Numbered from the stretch's first letter, positions 23,914 to 32,496 are shown. The stretch is DNA of 64,000 nt from Azovibrio restrictus DSM 23866 (GCF_000429665.1 NZ_AUCH01000006.1:124001-188000), one strand, 5' to 3'. Notes: generated by a model from the sequence alone, not told the origin. Made by a program: numbers and translations.

Positions 23914-24082
23914 ACCTGAATGCTTCACCCCAGAGACACAGAGACCCGGAGCAGGGGAGAGACTCAAGCGCCTGTCCGACAGCCTTGCCCGATCCGGTGG
24001 ATGCAACAGCCAGCCGCCCCCAGGCCTGTTTGCCCCCGGCATGCTCCGGGCGCCGGGGATTCATATGAGGTTTTCAGGATGA
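23911..24082. repeat. dispersed repeat, copy C (left end and degenerate right end), between kinase and regulator
   Basis: The left end reads TGAACCTGAATGCTTCACCC then CAGAGACACAGAGACC and begins with the kinase stop codon. The right end keeps only TATGAGGTTTTCAGGATGA; its ATG is the start codon of the response regulator and its AGG the nearby Shine-Dalgarno. The central GTGTCTCTGTGGT part of the right arm is missing. Confidence 0.75.
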
Positions 24083-25404
24083 GCCCCGATCTACAGGTCC
24101 TCATCGTCGAGGACGACCCGGATGTGCGCCTGGGCTGCGAACAGGCCATGCAGCTGGCCGGACTGCCGGTCAGCAGCGCCGGTTCCGCCGAAGCCGCCCT
24201 GAAACTGCTGCGCCCCCCCTTTGCCGGGGTAGTGGTCACCGACATGCGCCTGCCCGGCATGGACGGCCTGGAACTGCTGCGTCAGCTGCGGGAACAGGAC
24301 CCGGAACTGCCGGTGATCATGATCACCGGCCACGGGGACGTGACCCTGGCCGTGGAAGCCATGCGCAGCGGCGCCTACGACTTCATCACCAAACCCTTCC
24401 CCCCGGCCCATCTGGTGGAGGTGGTGCGGCGGGCCCTGGAAAAACGGGCCCTGACCCTGGAAGTGGAAGCCCTGCGCCGCCGCCTGGACGGCAGGGACGA
24501 CATCGAAGCCCGGCTGATCGGCAATTCCCCCCAGATGGCCAGGATCCGGCAGTTGATCCTGGAAGTGGCCGACGCCGACGTGGACGTGCTCATCAACGGC
24601 GAAACCGGCACCGGCAAGGAAATGGTGGCCCGCTGCCTGCACGACCTGAGCCGGCGCCGGGAACACCACTACATCGCCATCAACTGCGGCGGCATGCCCG
24701 ACAACCTCCTCGACAGCGAACTGTTCGGCCACGAAGCCGGCGCCTTCACCGGGGCCCAGAAACGCCGCATCGGCAAGATCGAATACGCGGCCGGGGGCAC
24801 CCTGTTCCTGGACGAGCTGGAAACCATGCCCATGCAGATGCAGATCAAGCTGCTGCGGGTGCTCCAGGAACGGCAGCTGGAACGGCTGGGCTCCAACCAG
24901 CTGCTGCCCGTGTCCTGCCGGGTGGTGGCCGCCAGCAAGGAAGACCTGAAGCAGCTCGCCGCCCAGGGCCGCTTCCGGGCCGATCTTTATTACCGCCTGA
25001 ACGTGGTCACCCTGGACCTGCCGCCGCTCCGGGAGCGGCGCGAGGACATTCCCCTGCTCTACAACCACTTCCTGCTGCAGGCCGCCCACCGCCACGGCCG
25101 GCCGCTGCCGGAAGTGGACCGCAAGCGCATCCAGGAACTGATGGCCCACGACTGGCCCGGGAACATCCGCGAACTGCGCAACCTGGCCGACTGCCACGCC
25201 CTGGGCCTGAGCCGGGACCCGACGGATGCGGGCGCCAGCCGGGTTCCCTCCTTCATGGAAGCCGTGGAAGGCTACGAACGGGCCCTCCTCAGCGCCGAAT
25301 TCCAGCGCCAGGGCCAGAACATCGCCCGCACCGCCGAAAGCCTCAAACTGGCCCGCACCACCCTGCACGACAAGCTGAAGAAATACGGCCTGCTGGAAAG
25401 CTAG
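24079..25404 (+). CDS. aauR: NtrC-family sigma-54-dependent response regulator, AauR/DctD type
   Basis: The 441-residue protein has a receiver domain with phosphoacceptor Asp55 (VVTDMRLPGMDG) and Lys in FITKPF. A sigma-54 AAA+ domain follows with Walker A GETGTGKE (from Gly174), the GAFTGA loop at 221-226 and the arginine-rich VV.LDLPPLRERREDIP region. The C-terminus is a Fis-type helix-turn-helix (NIARTAESLKLARTTLHDKL). It should activate the sigma-54 promoter at 16486 from the upstream inverted repeats. The start codon lies in the right end of repeat copy C. A longer in-frame opening through the repeat is not conserved. Confidence 0.88.
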   Translation: MSPDLQVLIVEDDPDVRLGCEQAMQLAGLPVSSAGSAEAALKLLRPPFAGVVVTDMRLPGMDGLELLRQLREQDPELPVIMITGHGDVTLAVEAMRSGAYDFITKPFPPAHLVEVVRRALEKRALTLEVEALRRRLDGRDDIEARLIGNSPQMARIRQLILEVADADVDVLINGETGTGKEMVARCLHDLSRRREHHYIAINCGGMPDNLLDSELFGHEAGAFTGAQKRRIGKIEYAAGGTLFLDELETMPMQMQIKLLRVLQERQLERLGSNQLLPVSCRVVAASKEDLKQLAAQGRFRADLYYRLNVVTLDLPPLRERREDIPLLYNHFLLQAAHRHGRPLPEVDRKRIQELMAHDWPGNIRELRNLADCHALGLSRDPTDAGASRVPSFMEAVEGYERALLSAEFQRQGQNIARTAESLKLARTTLHDKLKKYGLLES

Positions 25405-25514
25405 GCCGGCCTCAGTGGGCCAGGCGGAATAGGGCGATGGTGCCGATGCCGGGGGGAGTATCAGGCGGCGTCGCCCGAACACGGGGAAACACAGGCACAG
25501 GTTTGCAGCTTTGT

Positions 25515-26072
25515 TCACAGCAACTGAACAATGACGCTATTTCCGAAAAACTTGAGCTTGGGGCGTTCGAGATTCGGAAATCTTCCGTGATAGCCGTTGA
25601 AAGTAAATTCATAGGAATCAATGGCTCTGCCTGCATAGTCGTAACTGACCTCGCACCACGGATTCCAGTAGCCCCCCAGCCACACCGCGTCAGGCGCCCA
25701 CTGCAACAAAAGGGACTCCTGGGGAATCTTGTGCTCGAGATTGCAACCTCGATTTGTACTCACCCCCCAATAGACGAAGGCATCAAGCTCCGCCACATAA
25801 GCCTTACTGTTCCGGTCAACTACGTGCGCATCCAGGATAGCGATACTCTGACGCTGCTGATCGTCTGGCCGAAGCAAAAATAGGGGGCTGCCGCGAACAT
25901 TGAAAACCTGAACTTTGCCTGGAACTATTGGAGCAATCGGAAGAACGACTTCTGCCTCGTTAAGCGTTTGTGCAGATGGGCTCAATGAGGAAGCAAGCAC
26001 ACCGATGACGGCCAATATCCCGCCCAAGCAGAAAACGAGGGTCAACCCCCCAAGCAGTATCCGGCGGCTCAT
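25515..26072 (-). CDS. Rieske-fold (QcrA-like) protein lacking all iron-sulfur ligands
   Basis: The 185-residue protein has one N-terminal membrane segment (RRILLGGLTLVFCLGG) and a periplasmic domain that follows the ubiquinol-cytochrome c reductase Rieske subunit step by step: PGKVQVFNVRGSPLFLLR against PGQ..vkWRGKPVFirr, STNRGC against CTHLGC, NPWCEVSYDYAGRAI against CPCHGSRYDlAGRv, and GRFPNLERPKLKF against APxNLxVPPYxF. The four ligands Cys-His and Cys-His are replaced by Ser, Asn, Asn/Trp and a shifted Cys, so it should not hold a [2Fe-2S] cluster. The GC content (around 47 % by eye) is well below its neighbours, a sign of transfer. I chose ATG 26072; a TTG at 26081 is possible. Confidence 0.65.
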   Translation of the reverse strand: MSRRILLGGLTLVFCLGGILAVIGVLASSLSPSAQTLNEAEVVLPIAPIVPGKVQVFNVRGSPLFLLRPDDQQRQSIAILDAHVVDRNSKAYVAELDAFVYWGVSTNRGCNLEHKIPQESLLLQWAPDAVWLGGYWNPWCEVSYDYAGRAIDSYEFTFNGYHGRFPNLERPKLKFFGNSVIVQLL

Positions 26073-26283
26073 GAAATCCAAGACGGCTGTAGAAAAAACG
26101 ACCTCATGCCATAATCATGCAACAAACTGTGTGGGGTATCAAAGCACTCTATCTGCAGGCTCAAATCCCTCCCTACCCTCGATCTTTTTTCTCGCGCGCT
26201 GCAGGCCATCACCTCTTGGCACACCTCCACCTCCTGGAAATGGGGCCGGCGCTCACTGGGTGACACAAAGGGCTGTTCTTCCT

Positions 26284-26330
26284 CCGTGTCTCCGTGTCTC
26301 TGTGGTTCAAATCCGGTTTTCAGCCTTATG
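26284..26330. repeat. dispersed repeat, copy D (right end only)
   Basis: CCGTGTCTCCGTGTCTCTGTG then GTTCAAATCCGGTTTTCAGCC matches the right ends of copies A and B. No left arm (CCACAGAGACAC) is present in the 210 bases upstream, so this is a solo end. It forms the leader of the histidine phosphatase gene. The rest of the 26073-26283 gap is AT-richer and shows nothing I recognise. Confidence 0.7.
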
Positions 26331-26341
26331 GAAAAACAAGC

Positions 26342-27028
26342 ATGACCCCAGCCCCCTCATCCCCCTCCCGGGTACGGCCTCTGCGCACGCTGTATTTTGT
26401 GCGGCATGGTCAAAGCCAGGCCAATGCTGGTGGCGTGACCATGCCCCACGCCGACATTCCCCTGACCGAGCTGGGCCGGCGCCATGCCCAGGCCCTGGCC
26501 GCCTTGCTGCCCCCGACGCCAGCGCGGGTGTTGTGTTCGCGTTTCATGCGCGCCCAGCATACGGCCCGGCCCTATTGCCAGCAGCTGGGGCTGGAGCCGG
26601 TCGTGCATCCCCTGCTGCATGAGTTCGAGACCCTGGACCCGGACTTGATTGCCGGGATGGACGGCGAACAGCGCCAGCCGATCGTGGCGGGATACTGGGC
26701 CGAGGGCGATCCGCACAAGCGCATGGGGGCGAATGCGGAAACCTTCGCCGAGTTTGCCCAGCGGGTACGGCGCTTCATGGAAGAGGACATGCCGGCGCTG
26801 CCCGATGGCACGGTGCTGTTCGGCCACGGCATGTGGGCCGGCCTGCTGGCCTGGCTGCTGCTGGGATTCGGCACGGACAGCAGCCTGGAAATGCGGCACT
26901 TCCGACGCTTTCAGCTGGGCTTGCCGATGCCCAATGGGGCCCTGTACCAGTTACAGGAACTGAGCCCCGGCCATTGGCGGCTACGGGCTGATGCAGAGGC
27001 CATGCGCACGGTCATGGCCGTGCAGTAA
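26342..27028 (+). CDS. histidine phosphatase superfamily protein
   Basis: A 228-residue protein with the catalytic RHG motif (LYFVRHGQSQANAGG), the second arginine in CSRFMRAQHTARPY and the second histidine in VLFGHGMWAGLLAWLL. It belongs to the phosphoglycerate mutase-like fold; substrates range from sugar phosphates to phosphoproteins and none is indicated. I start it at MTPAPSS (26342), since the in-frame ATG at 26294 lies in the repeat end. It converges on polA with 20 bases between stops. Confidence 0.82.
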   Translation: MTPAPSSPSRVRPLRTLYFVRHGQSQANAGGVTMPHADIPLTELGRRHAQALAALLPPTPARVLCSRFMRAQHTARPYCQQLGLEPVVHPLLHEFETLDPDLIAGMDGEQRQPIVAGYWAEGDPHKRMGANAETFAEFAQRVRRFMEEDMPALPDGTVLFGHGMWAGLLAWLLLGFGTDSSLEMRHFRRFQLGLPMPNGALYQLQELSPGHWRLRADAEAMRTVMAVQ

Positions 27029-27048
27029 GCCAGGGAGAGAAGCCCGGC

Positions 27049-29772
27049 TCAGTGGGCTGCTTCCCAGTCCTGGCCCACGCCGACTTCCACCACCAGGGGC
27101 ACTTTCAGCTGGCCGACGCCGGCCATCAGGCCGGGCAGGTGCTGGCGTATTGGCATCAGTTCCGCATCGGGTACTTCCAGCACCAGTTCGTCATGCACCT
27201 GGAGCACGATGCGGCTCTGCAGCTGTTCCGCTTCCAGCCAGTCCTGCACGGCCACCATGGCGAGCTTGATCAGGTCGGCGGCGGTGCCCTGCATGGGGGC
27301 GTTGATGGCGGCGCGCTCGGCGCCCTGGCGCCGGCCGGCGTTGCTGCTCCTGATTTCCGGCAGGATCAGGCGGCGGCCGAACACGGTTTCCACGTAGCCC
27401 TGGTTGCGCGCCTGTTCCCGGGTCTCTTCCATGTAGCGGGCGACGCCGGGGTAGCGGGCGAAGTAGCGTTCGATGTAGGTCTGGGCGGCGCGGCGCTCCA
27501 GGCCCAGGTTGCGGGCCAGGCCGAAGGCGCTCATGCCGTAGATCAGGCCGAAGTTGATGGTCTTGGCCACCCGGCGCTGGTCGGGCCCCACTTCCAGGGG
27601 CGAAACCGCGAAGATTTCCGCCGCCGTGGCCCGGTGCACGTCCTCGCCCCGAGCAAAGGCTTCCAGCAGCCGCTCGTCGCCGGAGAGGTGGGCCATGATC
27701 CGGAGTTCCACCTGGGAATAGTCGGCGGAGACGATGCTGCAGCCTTCCGGTGCCACGAAGGCGGAACGGATGCGCCGGCCTTCCTCGGTGCGTACCGGAA
27801 TGTTCTGCAGGTTGGGTTCGGAGGAAGCCAGGCGGCCAGTGACGGCGGTGGCCTGGGAGAAATGGGTGTGCACCCGACCGGTGCCCGGGTTCACCATGCG
27901 CGGCAGCTTGTCCGTGTAGGTGCTCTTCAACTTGGAGAGGCTGCGATGTTCGAGCAGCAATTTCGGCAGGGGGTAATCCAGGGCCAGCTCGGTGAGCACT
28001 TCCTCGTCGGTGGAGGGGACGCCCCCCGGGGTCTTCTTTTTCACCGGCAGGCCCTGCTTCTCGAACAGGATTTCCGCCAGCTGCTTGGGGGAGCCCAGGT
28101 TGAAGGGCTGGCCCGCCAGTTCATAGGCCTGCTGTTCGAAGGCGAGGATTTTCTGGCCCAGTGCGTGGCTCTGCTTCTGCAGCAGGCCGGCATCGATGAG
28201 CACCCCGGTGCGCTCCATCTTGAACAGCACTTCCCGGGCCGGCATTTCGATGTCCCCGTAGATCCGGGCCAGGCCCGCGTCAGCGCTCACCTGGGGATAC
28301 AGGGCCTGGTGCAGGCGCAGGGTGATGTCCGCATCCTCGGCTGCATATTCGGCAGCCAGGGGCACGGCCACCTGCTCGAAACCGATCTGCTTGGCCCCCT
28401 TGCCACACAGTTCCGTGTAGGGAATGGTGGTCAGGCCCAGGTGGCGGCTGGAGAGCTGGTCCATGTCGTGGCCCTTGTCCGACTCCAGCACGTAGGACTG
28501 GAGCATGGTGTCGTGGGCGATGCCGGCCAGCGCGATGCCGTGGTTGGCGAAGACGTGCTGGTCGTATTTCAGGTTCTGGCCCAGCTTCAGGTGGGCGGCC
28601 GATTCCAGCCAGGGTTTCAGCTGCGCCAGCACCGCTTCCAGGGGCAGTTGCGCCGGGGTGTCCGGCCCCTGGTGGCCCAGGGGAATGTAGCAGGCGAGGC
28701 CGGGCTCGGTGGCCAGGGAGATGCCGACGATGCGGGCGGCAAAGGGGTCCAGGCTGGTGGTTTCCGTATCCACGGCGGTGAGGGGGGCTGCGGCGATGCG
28801 GGCCAGCCAGGCTTCCAGGGTCGGCCAGTCCAGCACCGTTTCGTAGCCGGCCCGGTGGGAGCCGTCGTCGGGCAGGCTGGGGACCGGGGCGGCGCTCCCC
28901 GGTGCGGCAACAGCGGGGGCCGCCGGGACGCCTTCCAGCTCCCGGGTCCAGCTGCGAAAACCGTAACGTTCGTAGAGGGATTTCAGGGTGGCCTGGTCCG
29001 GCGCCCGGGGCGCCAGCTCCGCCGGGGCCGGCAGTTGGGAAAGTTCGCAATCCACGGTGACCAGTTTCCGGCCCAGGGGCAGGAACGCCAGGTGGTCGCG
29101 CAGGTTCTGGCCCACCACCCCCTTGATCTCGTCCGCGTGGGCGACGATCTCGTCCAGGCTGCCGTACTGCTCCAGCCATTTGACCGCCGTCTTGGGGCCG
29201 CATTTGGCCACCCCGGGCACGTTGTCCACCGTGTCCCCCACCAGGGTCAGGTAATCGACGATACGGCTGGGGGGCACGCCGAACTTGGCCAGTACCCCGG
29301 CTTCGTCGAGGATTTCCTCGCTCATGGTATTGACCAGCCGCACCGAGGGATTGACCAGCTGGGCCAAGTCCTTGTCGCCGGTGGAGATCACCGTTTCCAG
29401 CCCGGCCTCGGTGGCCCGGCGGGAGAGAGTGCCGATCACGTCGTCCGCTTCCACCCCGTCCACCATCAGCAGGGGCCAGCCGGCAGCCTGCACGGCCTCA
29501 TGGATGGGCGGGATCTGCAGGGCCAGGTCCTCGGGCATGGGAGGCCGGTGAGCCTTGTATTCCGGGTACCAGTCGTCCCGGAAGGTCTTGCCCTTGGCAT
29601 CGAAGATCACCGCCTTGTAGTCCGCCTTGAAGTCGCTTTCCAGCCGGCGTAGCATGGACAGCACCCCTTTCATGGCCCCGGTGGGAAATCCCTCACGGTT
29701 GCGCAGGTCGGGCAGGGCATGGAAGGCGCGATAAAGGTAGGACGAACCGTCCACCAACAATAACAAAGGCAT
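27049..29772 (-). CDS. polA: DNA polymerase I
   Basis: The 907-residue enzyme has the 5' nuclease domain (LLLVDGSSYLYRAFHAL, VEADDVIGTLSRRA), the 3'-5' proofreading domain with AVDTETTSLDP and ADITLRLHQAL, and the family A polymerase domain with DYSQVELRIMAHLSGD, INFGLIYGMSAFGLA and LQVHDELVLEVP. All catalytic acids are present. It fills gaps and removes RNA primers in repair and replication. I start at MPLLLLVDG (29772). Its start codon lies only 8 bases from the start of the divergent LOG-family gene. Confidence 0.97.
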   Translation of the reverse strand: MPLLLLVDGSSYLYRAFHALPDLRNREGFPTGAMKGVLSMLRRLESDFKADYKAVIFDAKGKTFRDDWYPEYKAHRPPMPEDLALQIPPIHEAVQAAGWPLLMVDGVEADDVIGTLSRRATEAGLETVISTGDKDLAQLVNPSVRLVNTMSEEILDEAGVLAKFGVPPSRIVDYLTLVGDTVDNVPGVAKCGPKTAVKWLEQYGSLDEIVAHADEIKGVVGQNLRDHLAFLPLGRKLVTVDCELSQLPAPAELAPRAPDQATLKSLYERYGFRSWTRELEGVPAAPAVAAPGSAAPVPSLPDDGSHRAGYETVLDWPTLEAWLARIAAAPLTAVDTETTSLDPFAARIVGISLATEPGLACYIPLGHQGPDTPAQLPLEAVLAQLKPWLESAAHLKLGQNLKYDQHVFANHGIALAGIAHDTMLQSYVLESDKGHDMDQLSSRHLGLTTIPYTELCGKGAKQIGFEQVAVPLAAEYAAEDADITLRLHQALYPQVSADAGLARIYGDIEMPAREVLFKMERTGVLIDAGLLQKQSHALGQKILAFEQQAYELAGQPFNLGSPKQLAEILFEKQGLPVKKKTPGGVPSTDEEVLTELALDYPLPKLLLEHRSLSKLKSTYTDKLPRMVNPGTGRVHTHFSQATAVTGRLASSEPNLQNIPVRTEEGRRIRSAFVAPEGCSIVSADYSQVELRIMAHLSGDERLLEAFARGEDVHRATAAEIFAVSPLEVGPDQRRVAKTINFGLIYGMSAFGLARNLGLERRAAQTYIERYFARYPGVARYMEETREQARNQGYVETVFGRRLILPEIRSSNAGRRQGAERAAINAPMQGTAADLIKLAMVAVQDWLEAEQLQSRIVLQVHDELVLEVPDAELMPIRQHLPGLMAGVGQLKVPLVVEVGVGQDWEAAH

Positions 29773-29780
29773 AGATAACG

Positions 29781-30509
29781 ATGAACGAGAAAGATAAATT
29801 ACCTCGGCTGCTGGATCCGGATCTGCAACTCCACTCCAACGCCGCACGGGAAGCCTGGCGGGTGTTCGGCATTATGTCAGAGTTCGTGGAGGCCACGGAC
29901 CGGCTGAAGATGATCCGCCCGGCGGTCTCCATCTTCGGCAGCGCCCGGATCAACCCCGACCAGCCCTACTACCAGCTCACCGAAAGCATCGCCCGGAAAC
30001 TCTCGGATGCCGGCTTCTCGGTGATTTCCGGCGGCGGCCCCGGCATCATGGAGGCAGCCAACAAGGGCGCCTTCCACGGCCGCTCCCCCTCCGTGGGCCT
30101 GAACATCCAGCTGCCCCACGAACAGAAGAACAACCCCTACCAGGACATCTCCCAGACCTTCCGCCACTTCTTCGCGCGCAAGTACATGTTCGTGCGCTTC
30201 GCCAGCGCCTACGTGGTGATGCCCGGCGGCTTCGGCACCCTGGACGAGCTGATGGAGGCCCTGACCCTGGTGCAGACCGGCAAGAGCCGGATGATTCCCA
30301 TCATCCTGGTATGCACGCCCTTCTGGCAGGGCATGGTGGACTGGTTCCGGGACCGGCTGGTACAGGAAAAGATGATCAGCCCCGAGGACATGAACCTGAT
30401 CCAGCTCCTGGACGAGCCGGACCAGATCGTCAGCGCCATCTTCAAGCACTACGAATCCCAGGGGTTCGCCCCCCTCCCCGCCGAGCGGGAGATGATGCTC
30501 AATCTGTAA
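29781..30509 (+). CDS. LOG-family (TIGR00730) Rossmann-fold protein
   Basis: The 242-residue protein has the two LOG motifs: GGGPGIMEAANKGAF and PGGFGTLDELMEALT. Family members cleave nucleoside 5'-monophosphates such as cytokinin ribotides to base and ribose 5-phosphate, or act as nucleotide-hydrolysing PpnN-like enzymes; older records call them lysine decarboxylases, which is wrong. The cellular substrate is unknown. The start codon is 8 bases from the polA start on the other strand, so the promoter must lie inside polA. AAAGG lies 13 bases upstream, a long spacing. Confidence 0.88.
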   Translation: MNEKDKLPRLLDPDLQLHSNAAREAWRVFGIMSEFVEATDRLKMIRPAVSIFGSARINPDQPYYQLTESIARKLSDAGFSVISGGGPGIMEAANKGAFHGRSPSVGLNIQLPHEQKNNPYQDISQTFRHFFARKYMFVRFASAYVVMPGGFGTLDELMEALTLVQTGKSRMIPIILVCTPFWQGMVDWFRDRLVQEKMISPEDMNLIQLLDEPDQIVSAIFKHYESQGFAPLPAEREMMLNL

Positions 30510-30558
30510 TAGAATCCGCTGCCCAGCCGCAGCCCTTCTTGTACGCGAGGAAAACCCC

Positions 30559-30897
30559 ATGCGCCGCCTGCTTCTCACCCTGCTGTTTGCCGCCCCCCTG
30601 GCCTGGGCCCAGGCGGACCGTCCCGCCAACCTGGAACCCCTGCCGGCCGTGCCTCCGCCGCCCCCGGACATGCAGCCCTTCGACGAGGCCCTGGAACCCC
30701 AGGTCACCATCCGCAAGGAAGAGCGGGGCACGGTCCAGGAGTACCGGGTGAACGGCAAGCTCTACATGGTCAAGGTGGTGCCCGCCGTCGGCGCCCCCTA
30801 CTACCTGGTGGACAACGACGGGGACGGCACTCTGGAAACCAACAGCCCCAACGATCCCGGGGTCAAGGTGCCAATGTGGGTGATCGGCACCTTCTGA
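30559..30897 (+). CDS. DUF2782 periplasmic protein
   Basis: A 112-residue protein with a signal peptide (cut after about AWAQA) and a proline-rich spacer (AVPPPPPDMQP). The DUF2782 domain follows: EPQVTIRKEERGTVQEYRVNG, then YMVKVVPAVGAPYYLVDNDGDG. Its function is unknown, but in betaproteobacteria the gene commonly sits between polA and thrB, as here. It ends 15 bases before thrB. Confidence 0.85.
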   Translation: MRRLLLTLLFAAPLAWAQADRPANLEPLPAVPPPPPDMQPFDEALEPQVTIRKEERGTVQEYRVNGKLYMVKVVPAVGAPYYLVDNDGDGTLETNSPNDPGVKVPMWVIGTF

Positions 30898-30912
30898 TGC
30901 GCCCCTGACGGC

Positions 30913-31872
30913 ATGTCGGTCTACACCAGCGTCAGCCGGGCCGAACTGCAGGCCTGGCTGGCGGATCTGCCCGTCGGCCCCCTGGAAAGCAGCCAGGGCA
31001 TCAGCGCCGGCATAGAAAACACCAACTACTTCGTGCATACCTCGGGGGGGCGCTACGTGCTCACCCTGTTCGAGGCCTTGCACGGCCAGGCCCTGGATTT
31101 CTACCTGCAGCTCCAGGCCCGGCTGGCCGCCGCCGGCTTTCCCTGTCCCTGCCCCCTGGCCTTTCCCGACGGCAGCCTGCAACGTCCCCTGGCGGGCAAG
31201 CCGGCGGCCCTGCTGACCCGGCTGCCGGGAGCGCCCCGGGAAGCGGTGCAGGCCGCCCACTGCCTGCGCATAGGCCGGGAGCTGGCCCGTTTCCACCAGC
31301 TCTGCCGGGCACTGCCCGATGCCCCGGCCCACACCCGGGGACCGGACTGGCGCCGGACCACCGCCGCCCGGCTGACGTCCCACCTGGACCCGGCCCGGCA
31401 GCAGCTGCTGGAGCAGGCCCTGGCACTGGATGCGGGGCTGCCCTGGAGGGACCTGGAGCGGGGCCTGATCCATGCGGACCTGTTCCGGGACAACGTGCTC
31501 TGGGACGGGGAACAGCTGGGAGGTCTGCTGGATTTCTACTTTGCCGGCACCGAGGTCCTGCTCTTCGACCTGGCGGTCACCGCCAACGACTGGTGCCTGG
31601 ACCCGTCAGGCCGGCCGGAAGCCGAGCTGGAACAGGCCCTGCTGGCCGGTTACGGGGAAATCCGCCCCCTGTCGGCCGCCGAGCGGCAGCACTGGCCGGC
31701 CATGCTGGCCGTGGCGGCGCTGCGCTTCTGGCTCTCCCGCCTGGAGGTGGCCCTGGCGCCCCGGAGCGGGGAACTGGTGACCCTCAAGGACCCGGAAGAC
31801 TTCCGCCGCCTGCTGGCCTGCCGCCTGGCCGCCTGCCCAGCTAACAAACCACGGCAGCCAGCCGCTACTTGA
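30913..31872 (+). CDS. thrB: homoserine kinase (ThrB2, APH-like fold)
   Basis: The 319-residue protein is the aminoglycoside-phosphotransferase-like homoserine kinase found in many proteobacteria. It has ISAGIENTNYFVHTSGGRYVLTLFE near the N-terminus, the catalytic loop LIHADLFRDNVLWDG and the metal-binding LLDFYFAGTEVL. It phosphorylates L-homoserine for threonine synthesis. It converges on cobU with an 8-base overlap of the coding ends. Confidence 0.95.
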   Translation: MSVYTSVSRAELQAWLADLPVGPLESSQGISAGIENTNYFVHTSGGRYVLTLFEALHGQALDFYLQLQARLAAAGFPCPCPLAFPDGSLQRPLAGKPAALLTRLPGAPREAVQAAHCLRIGRELARFHQLCRALPDAPAHTRGPDWRRTTAARLTSHLDPARQQLLEQALALDAGLPWRDLERGLIHADLFRDNVLWDGEQLGGLLDFYFAGTEVLLFDLAVTANDWCLDPSGRPEAELEQALLAGYGEIRPLSAAERQHWPAMLAVAALRFWLSRLEVALAPRSGELVTLKDPEDFRRLLACRLAACPANKPRQPAAT

Positions 31873-32419
31873 GCACCAGGGGCAGCCCCGCTGCCACCAG
31901 GGTGACCCGCCCGCACACCGCCGCCACCTGCTGATTCAGCCGCCCCTGTTCGTCGGCGAACAGGCGCGACAGCCGCTCCATGGGCACGATGCCCCAGCCC
32001 ACCTCGTTGGATACCAGGATCACCCGGCCCGGCAGTTGCGGCAGGGTGTCTACCAGGGCCCGGATTTCCCCCGCCAGCAGCGGGCAGTCCAGGGCTTCCC
32101 CGGCTTCGGCCTGGGCCGCGCCCCGGCCGGCGAAGAGCAGGTTGGTGAGCCACAGGGTCAGGCAGTCCACCAGCAGGCAGGTGTCGTCCCCCGCCTCCCG
32201 GGCCAGCAGCGCCGCCAGGGCCAGGGGCTCTTCCCGGGTCTGCCAGTGGGCCGGGCGGCGCTCCCGGTGATGAGCCACCCGCCGGGCCATTTCCCCGTCC
32301 CCGGCCTGGGCCGTGGCCACGTAGATCACCCGGGCGCCGGCCGCTTCCGCCTCCCGGGCCAGTCGTTCCGCGTGCAGGCTCTTGCCCGAACGGGCGCCGC
32401 CGATGATGAGTTCCGCCAT
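31865..32419 (-). CDS. cobU: bifunctional adenosylcobinamide kinase / guanylyltransferase
   Basis: The 184-residue protein has the P-loop GGARSGKS at the very start, the LLVDCLTLWLTNLLF segment and the VSNEVGWGIVPMERLSRLF motif of CobU/CobP. It makes adenosylcobinamide phosphate and then GDP-cobinamide in the last steps of cobalamin assembly. The start MAELIIGG (32419) puts the P-loop at its usual place. It diverges from cobT, 77 bases away. I see no cobalamin riboswitch between them. Confidence 0.93.
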   Translation of the reverse strand: MAELIIGGARSGKSLHAERLAREAEAAGARVIYVATAQAGDGEMARRVAHHRERRPAHWQTREEPLALAALLAREAGDDTCLLVDCLTLWLTNLLFAGRGAAQAEAGEALDCPLLAGEIRALVDTLPQLPGRVILVSNEVGWGIVPMERLSRLFADEQGRLNQQVAAVCGRVTLVAAGLPLVLK

Positions 32420-32451
32420 GTGCGAGCAATGGAAGGGTAAGACAGAGGCCG

Positions 32452-32457
32452 TATAAT
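32452..32457 (+). promoter_or_regulatory. probable -10 element of the cobT operon
   Basis: A consensus TATAAT lies 39 bases before the cobT ATG in the cobU-cobT divergent gap. The -35 position holds only ATGGAA, a weak match. It may start the long cob-LPS transcript. Confidence 0.5.
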
Positions 32458-32496
32458 GCCTGCCCTCTGCCGCAATTCCCAAGGCCTTTCCCCGTC

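Noticed and set aside
26069..26266. 65-codon minus-strand opening upstream of the Rieske-like gene
   Set aside because: No ribosome site, no recognisable motif, and it overlaps the preferred start of the Rieske-like gene.
32420..32496. Cobalamin riboswitch between cobU and cobT
   Set aside because: The 77-base gap is too short for the element and contains no B12-box-like sequence.
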